A stretch of 64,000 nt of DNA from Ampelocalamus luodianensis. Lineage: Eukaryota > Streptophyta > Magnoliopsida > Poales > Poaceae. Under the pieces are notes generated by a model that did no database searches, was not told the DNA's origin, and worked only from the letters and a program-made list of their open reading frames with translations. Numbering within the stretch: position 1 is the first letter of the stretch; each line of letters begins with the position of its first letter. The stretch lies in contig CM070622.1 of assembly GCA_036346255.1 (NCBI GenBank), positions 21,168,751 to 21,232,750 on the forward strand. The letters run 5' to 3'. A program made the translations under genes and the position numbers. Positions 59,601-64,000 of the stretch are shown here, in pieces.

Positions 59601-61876
59601 TAATGATGATTAGCAATTAATGTGTCATAACGATTTTGAACAGAGGTGATTTAAGCGATTGGGGCCCACCGCAAGGGCACAAGGACGCTTTAGGACCAAT
59701 TAAATGCTAACAATGATTAACATTTAATGAACTCGATAATTAGTCTTAATGACCCCGAGACTGAGGTTTAAGGCCTACGGGCCCACACGTCAGTGACCCA
59801 AAAGACCATTTCGGGCACATTAATGCTAATACAGGGATTAATGATAATCATTAGCATTAATGATGTCCGAAAGCATCAGTTAGCGCCAGTGGGTGATTAC
59901 AGAGGGTTGGGCCCACATGTCAGTGAGACATTTAGGCCAGATTAAGACACAATTAATACTTCTAATGATTGACAATAATTAGGCATTAACTGTGTCCTAA
60001 TAATTTGACGAAAACGGGAGTTTCTCAGCTGACAAAAACCGAGCGAGAACAGCGGCTTGTCGCCGGCGACTCCGGTCGCGGCGGCGCCAACCAAATATCA
60101 AAATGGGTTCGCAATAGTGTTGCGGACCCAATGGTGATGACCTCGCCGGCGGCGGCGGTCTAGAACGCCGGCGAGCCGGAAAACAAAGATGGAGCTATTT
60201 TCGGCAAAACATGAAAATAGCAAAATGCTCTGCTGCAGTCCAAGAAAACGAGTGCCAACACTCTAGGGACTAATAAGAAGCTACCTGAGCCAAGGTGAGC
60301 TTCAAAAGTGGCCGGAGAAGCTTGAACGCGATGAAGTTCACCGGAGCCGAGGAAGATGAAGTGGAAAACGACAATCTGAGCAAAATGAACACCAATGGGT
60401 GATCAAAATAGCATCATTAGGGTTCCCACAAGCTCCACAAGTAAGCAATTGCAAAAAGAACCACTTACCGGAGTTGGAGAAGAAAGGGGTGAAATCAATG
60501 AAAATCTCCAAACTTAAAATTGAGTGATTCTGTGAATGCAACCCAAAATTAAGTTAGGGAAATATAAAGGAAGTTGAGAAGCTCAAAAGGGTGGAAGAAA
60601 TATTGAAGGTGAACCACTTTGACACCAAGATCCACATTGAGCTCCACGGTTGAAAATGGCGTTTTGAAGATTTGAAGTGGTTTTGAGCTCAAATACGAGA
60701 ATGAGCAAAGTGTGGTGTAAAGGACACCGGGAGGAACTAAGGGGTTTATATAGAGGAGGGATTAGGGTTTCGAGCACACACATGAGTCCATGGTGAGCTC
60801 GGATCATGGCACTGGCCATGGACCAAGAAATGATGGGAGCAAATGAGACTCGGGATGGAGGAGCGGAAAGCCTGGGTGCATTTAATGCCCCACAGAGTGA
60901 TGTTGACGAGAGGGAGCTCGATTTGACAATGCGCAACCGCTCTCTCCCTCTCTCTCCTTCTGCCATTGCTTGCATGCGCCGCACGGAGGACCAGAGGAGG
61001 AAGAAGAACAGAGAAGGAAATCGTGGCCGTCAGATCTGAGATGGACGGCTGCGATTGAAAGGGTCCACCGAGGTTTCTAATGCTCCAAGCAATCAGGGCG
61101 GTCCGATCAAGATTGAACGGCTGAGATCAATTGGGACTTTCGGGTGACCCGAACAGCCTATTCAATAAGGACGGCCCGATCTTAATCCAACGGCTCAAAA
61201 GGCTGGAACGATCGCGGTGGCCCGAACGGCATCCGTCAACGAGAGCCGAGCGATGCCAATCCAACGGCCGAAATTGATCGCGCGCGTTAGAAAGGGCTCG
61301 GTGCGGTTAGTTGATCAGGCTCAACCAAGTGGCTCGAGCCCGAGTCCGACTCGAACCCAAGGAACAGTGAATCAGGCTTTTAGGTTTTAATTAAAGCTGA
61401 GACTTTTGAGGATTTAAAAGAGGTAGCAAAACTACTCCAAAAATTCTAAAATTTTTACAGGAGCTTGCTAGCTGAGTTATTGACCTTGTATAAAATTTTC
61501 AGAGGTTTTTGTGCTATACATTTTCCTCCAAAAAAATGCCACAAGGTGCTGGTCCCCAGTTTGACCAGAATTTAAGTAGGTTTGACTGACCTCCAAAAAT
61601 ATTCAAACAATATCCAAAAATTGTGAAATTTTTCAGAGGGGCCACATACCATCCCAAGAACTTAGGAAAAATATTTCCAGGAGATGATCAAAAGGTTTGA
61701 CAAGATTGTTTTTGAAGGATCAAGATTTGGATCAAAAAACTCGTGACTTTGTATTTCCATAACTTCTTGTACAACACTTGTTCAGTACAACTAGGAAATA
61801 CATGATGTAAGAAAAAGTTTTAATTTCTACTCATTTTCTTACATTTGAAACACAAGCCCAAAATTGGGATGTTACA
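56660..61876 (-). repeat. LTR3 (5.2 kb), 5' LTR of the array in element orientation
   Basis: On the minus strand it starts TGTAACATCCC at 61876 and ends GGTCCTCACA at 56660. The CTATTCGAATAG motif is at 57422-57433. A GC-rich, GGGCCCAC-containing part lies at about 59200-60200. Confidence 0.92.
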
Positions 61877-61881
61877 CATCT
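61877..61881. repeat. Right target site duplication CATCT
   Basis: It matches 43243-43247. Confidence 0.9.
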
Positions 61882-62306
61882 CTCCTTGAACTGTTGCAAT
61901 ACGAGCGTTCGCATCCATATAAAATTGTTCTTGTTATCGCTCATTCCTTTGATTGCAATAGTCCCATTATCCTTGTGCGTGTGTTGCTGTCTACTCCTCA
62001 CTTATGTTTATCGATCAGCAATTAGGCATTGTGAGTCTCGTTTGGATTGCTACCTAGCTCGACAATCTTTAAATTCTGAATTGTTAGGATTCTCACCTAG
62101 CTCCACCTAAAACATCAGTGTTATGTATTGACTCGCGTTCTTGGTATTCGCCGCACAACTGGGTTGGTCGTTCGTTGCTCTGAGCGTAAGTTTTGCTACT
62201 CTTAATTTACTTGGGCGGTGCGACTTGCTTTGTTTCAGAACAGTAGTTGAGAGATTTTCACTTATTTTCCACATATATTGTCACTTGGTATTTTTGCTCA
62301 GTAACC
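61882..62306 (+). other. Gypsy leader, right part
   Basis: Non-coding DNA continuing the leader interrupted at 43247, ending at the gag ATG. Confidence 0.6.
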
Positions 62307-63981
62307 ATGTGTCGAAGTGAGCAGGACAAGGATCTGGATGGTAACCTTACTGATCCGATCACAAAGATGCACTACCATACACTTCGCCCACGCCCGAGAC
62401 GAGTTCGGGTTGAGGTCGACCAGTCTTGCGCGGTGACCTTGGTCGTGTCCAAAACAACTTGGGCGGTGCGGGTCGATTTCAAAAGTTGTCCGTGTTGTGA
62501 CGACAACCACAAGGTACTACTCGATGCTATTGCCAATCTCACCGCTTCGATGCAGCTAGGTACACGTGGCGATGCGGGGAGTGTACACCTCCCGTACGAG
62601 CCGCGCGACGAGACGGATGCGGAGGCTGCCGCTAGACGGCGGCGCGAGATGAACCATGCCAACGGCAATTTAACGAACAGGCGCGTGTACGCGAGGCGAC
62701 GCAACAGCGCTGTGTTGCTGCTGAGGTTGCGGTACGTCCCCCTGCACATGGGTGCGGCCGTGGCATTGGCGCAGGAGGAGGCGGTGCACACCTGGACGCC
62801 AACGACGCCATCCACGATGGCGCCTATGGAGGCGCGTATGATGGCGCCTTTGGGGGTGCCTACTATGGCGCCCAAGGAGGAGGCCGTGGCAACCGCCACG
62901 CCGACGATGACGGCGATGAGTTCGTGTTCGACGACTATTTGCCGCGCCGTCAATATAATCAGTATGCACGCAATCGTCGGCACAATGAGGACGCCGATGA
63001 TCTAGTTGCCAAGCCCAAGTTCACGATGCCATCCTTTGAAGGTACTACAGAGGTAGAGATTTATCTTGCATGGGAGCTAAAAGTTGATCAGCTGTTCCGT
63101 ATGGACCGCTATTCTGATCAGCGTAAGTTGGATCTTGCCGTTGCTGCTTTGGACGGATATGCTGCTACATGGTGGGAGCGCTGTGTGCAACAGCGTATGG
63201 AGCGACACGAGCCACGTGTTGTTATATGGGATGAGCTGAAGCAACAGATGCGCGCGCGCTTTGTACCTACACATTACAAGCGTTCGTTGCATGAGAAGCT
63301 GATTGGGTTGCGACAGGGTTTGAAATCAGTTGATGAGTATTATAAAGAGATGGAGCAGATTATCATACATGCTGATGTGCGTGAGAATAAGGAACAAGCG
63401 ATGGCTCGCTTTCTTGCTGGGATGAATTATGCTATTCGGCGGATCGTTAATCATCCTCAATACAACAACATGGTCGAGTTGATGCATCGTGCACGTGGTG
63501 AGAAACAGTAATTGAAGATGCTAAGTATCTTTGCCGACAGCGTTATTCCACGAGCTCAAGACCTTACGTGCAGCCGACAGATCTAGGCAAGCCGGCTCCA
63601 TCGAGGGCAACTCGCGATCGCGATTCCGCCGAGAGGAAGACAGATAGTACACCGCCATCGACGCGCCGACCACCGGCACCCGCTGCTAGTGCGGCATCCT
63701 CGATGGGTTCTACAGTCCGTTCACGTGATATGACATGCTACAAGTGCAAGGGAGTTGGTCATTTTCAGAAAAATTACCCAAATAATAAAGTTATGAAACT
63801 TACTGATGATGGGTATATTTCAGCTAGTGATGAGGATGATACTACTCCATTTGCTAATTTTGCAGACGATCCCATCGAGGATGAGAAATTGGACTGTAGG
63901 CCGGGGTCGCCAGATGGAGAGCATATGCTGGTGTGCACACCTCGTGTACTTAGTGTGTCACAGAGTCAGTCTACCGCATAA
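62307..63981 (+). pseudogene. gag: Ty3/gypsy gag, frameshifted, element continues past the window
   Basis: ATG at 62307 opens MCRSEQDKDLDGN. An Asp/Arg-rich region follows, then a Gly/Ala/Tyr-rich repeat (GAYGGAYDGAFGGAYYGA, about 62806-62870) in a shifted frame. The Retrotrans_gag core runs 63021-63508 with FTMPSFEG, TWWERCVQQRM and MRARFVPTHYKRSLHEKL. A stop at 63509-63511 comes from a second 1-base shift; coding resumes with AKYLCRQRY and a Pro/Ser-rich linker. A zinc knuckle CYKCKGVGHFQKNY (63736-63777) has its last Cys replaced by Tyr. Gag forms the virus-like particle. The downstream pol lies beyond 64000. The LARD element sits between this gene and its PBS. Confidence 0.87.
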
Positions 63982-64000
63982 CGGTGCAATTTATTTCAGT

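Larger units (their letters stand above)
43248..61876 (-). mobile_element. LARD-like element, LTR-internal-LTR-internal-LTR, 18.6 kb
   Basis: Three LTRs (43248-46845, 49174-54326, 56660-61876) alternate with two internal domains (46846-49173, 54327-56659). On the minus strand each internal domain has a tRNA-Met-type PBS next to the LTR end and a polypurine tract before the next LTR start (TGTAACATCCC). One perfect CATCT pair bounds the whole array. Very long LTRs, a short internal domain and no pol genes fit the LARD (large retrotransposon derivative) class, which depends on enzymes from other elements. Confidence 0.93.

Noticed and set aside
43248..61876. A CRISPR-like or bacterial repeat system
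   Set aside because: The repeat units are kilobases long with LTR ends, PBS and PPT. This is a plant retrotransposon array.
62298..62983. Minus-strand frames opposite the gypsy gag (up to 203 codons)
   Set aside because: They are antisense shadows of the GC-rich gag N-terminal region. The plus strand carries the gag motifs.

Overview
This is plant nuclear DNA, most probably from a grass (Poaceae). The evidence is intron-containing genes with GT-AG splice sites, grass-type Ty1/copia, Ty3/gypsy and LARD-like retrotransposons nested in one another, a Mutator-like element with long terminal inverted repeats, and GC-rich gene 5' ends. I see no bacterial genes, CRISPR arrays, rRNA or tRNA genes.

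Layout. (1) 1-5350: a decayed Ty1/copia element with a 294-bp 3' LTR, inserted into the RNase H end of an older copia element. (2) 6152-14724: a nearly exact tandem duplication of about 3.9 kb carrying a CALMODULIN-BINDING PROTEIN 60 (CBP60) gene. Copy 2 (12054-14724) is an intact eight-exon gene of 494 codons. Copy 1 (7701-10066) lacks its last exon and has 1-bp deletions in homopolymer runs. The copies are separated by one LTR plus the start of a copia-type element on the minus strand, and the target-site logic suggests an empty-site allele joined to an occupied-site allele. (3) 16275-19198 (minus): a seven-exon PP2C phosphatase gene converging on CBP60, with a GC-AG intron and a C-terminal Cys-pair domain. 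Its first exon needs one extra base. (4) 19602-24836: a Mutator-like element with long TIRs and an 8/9-matching 9-bp target duplication. It carries a decayed plant-mobile-domain gene and an unidentified ORF, and lies about 400 bp upstream of the PP2C start.

(5) 24.8-30.3 kb: intergenic DNA with a 1.5-kb degenerate GAAACTT satellite, a foldback element flanked by a 14-bp direct repeat, and copia LTR debris. (6) 30.3-42.4 kb: lone and nested LTRs, including a 3.85-kb LTR, two head-to-head SIRE-like LTRs rich in the motif GGTAGTACCG, and gypsy LTRs with pol-tail remnants. (7) 43248-61876: an 18.6-kb LARD-like element arranged LTR-internal-LTR-internal-LTR on the minus strand, bounded by a perfect CATCT duplication. 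Each 2.33-kb internal domain has a PBS, a PPT and a decayed gag-like gene with about six CCHC zinc knuckles. It sits in the leader of a gypsy element whose gag (62307-63981) continues off the right edge.

Only CBP60 copy 2 and the PP2C gene look like functioning host genes: a calmodulin-responsive transcription regulator and a Ser/Thr phosphatase in convergent orientation. The most unusual observations are structural: the allele-like CBP60 duplication and the three-LTR array with its multi-knuckle protein. Widespread 1-3 bp indels between copies could be decay or an unpolished long-read assembly.
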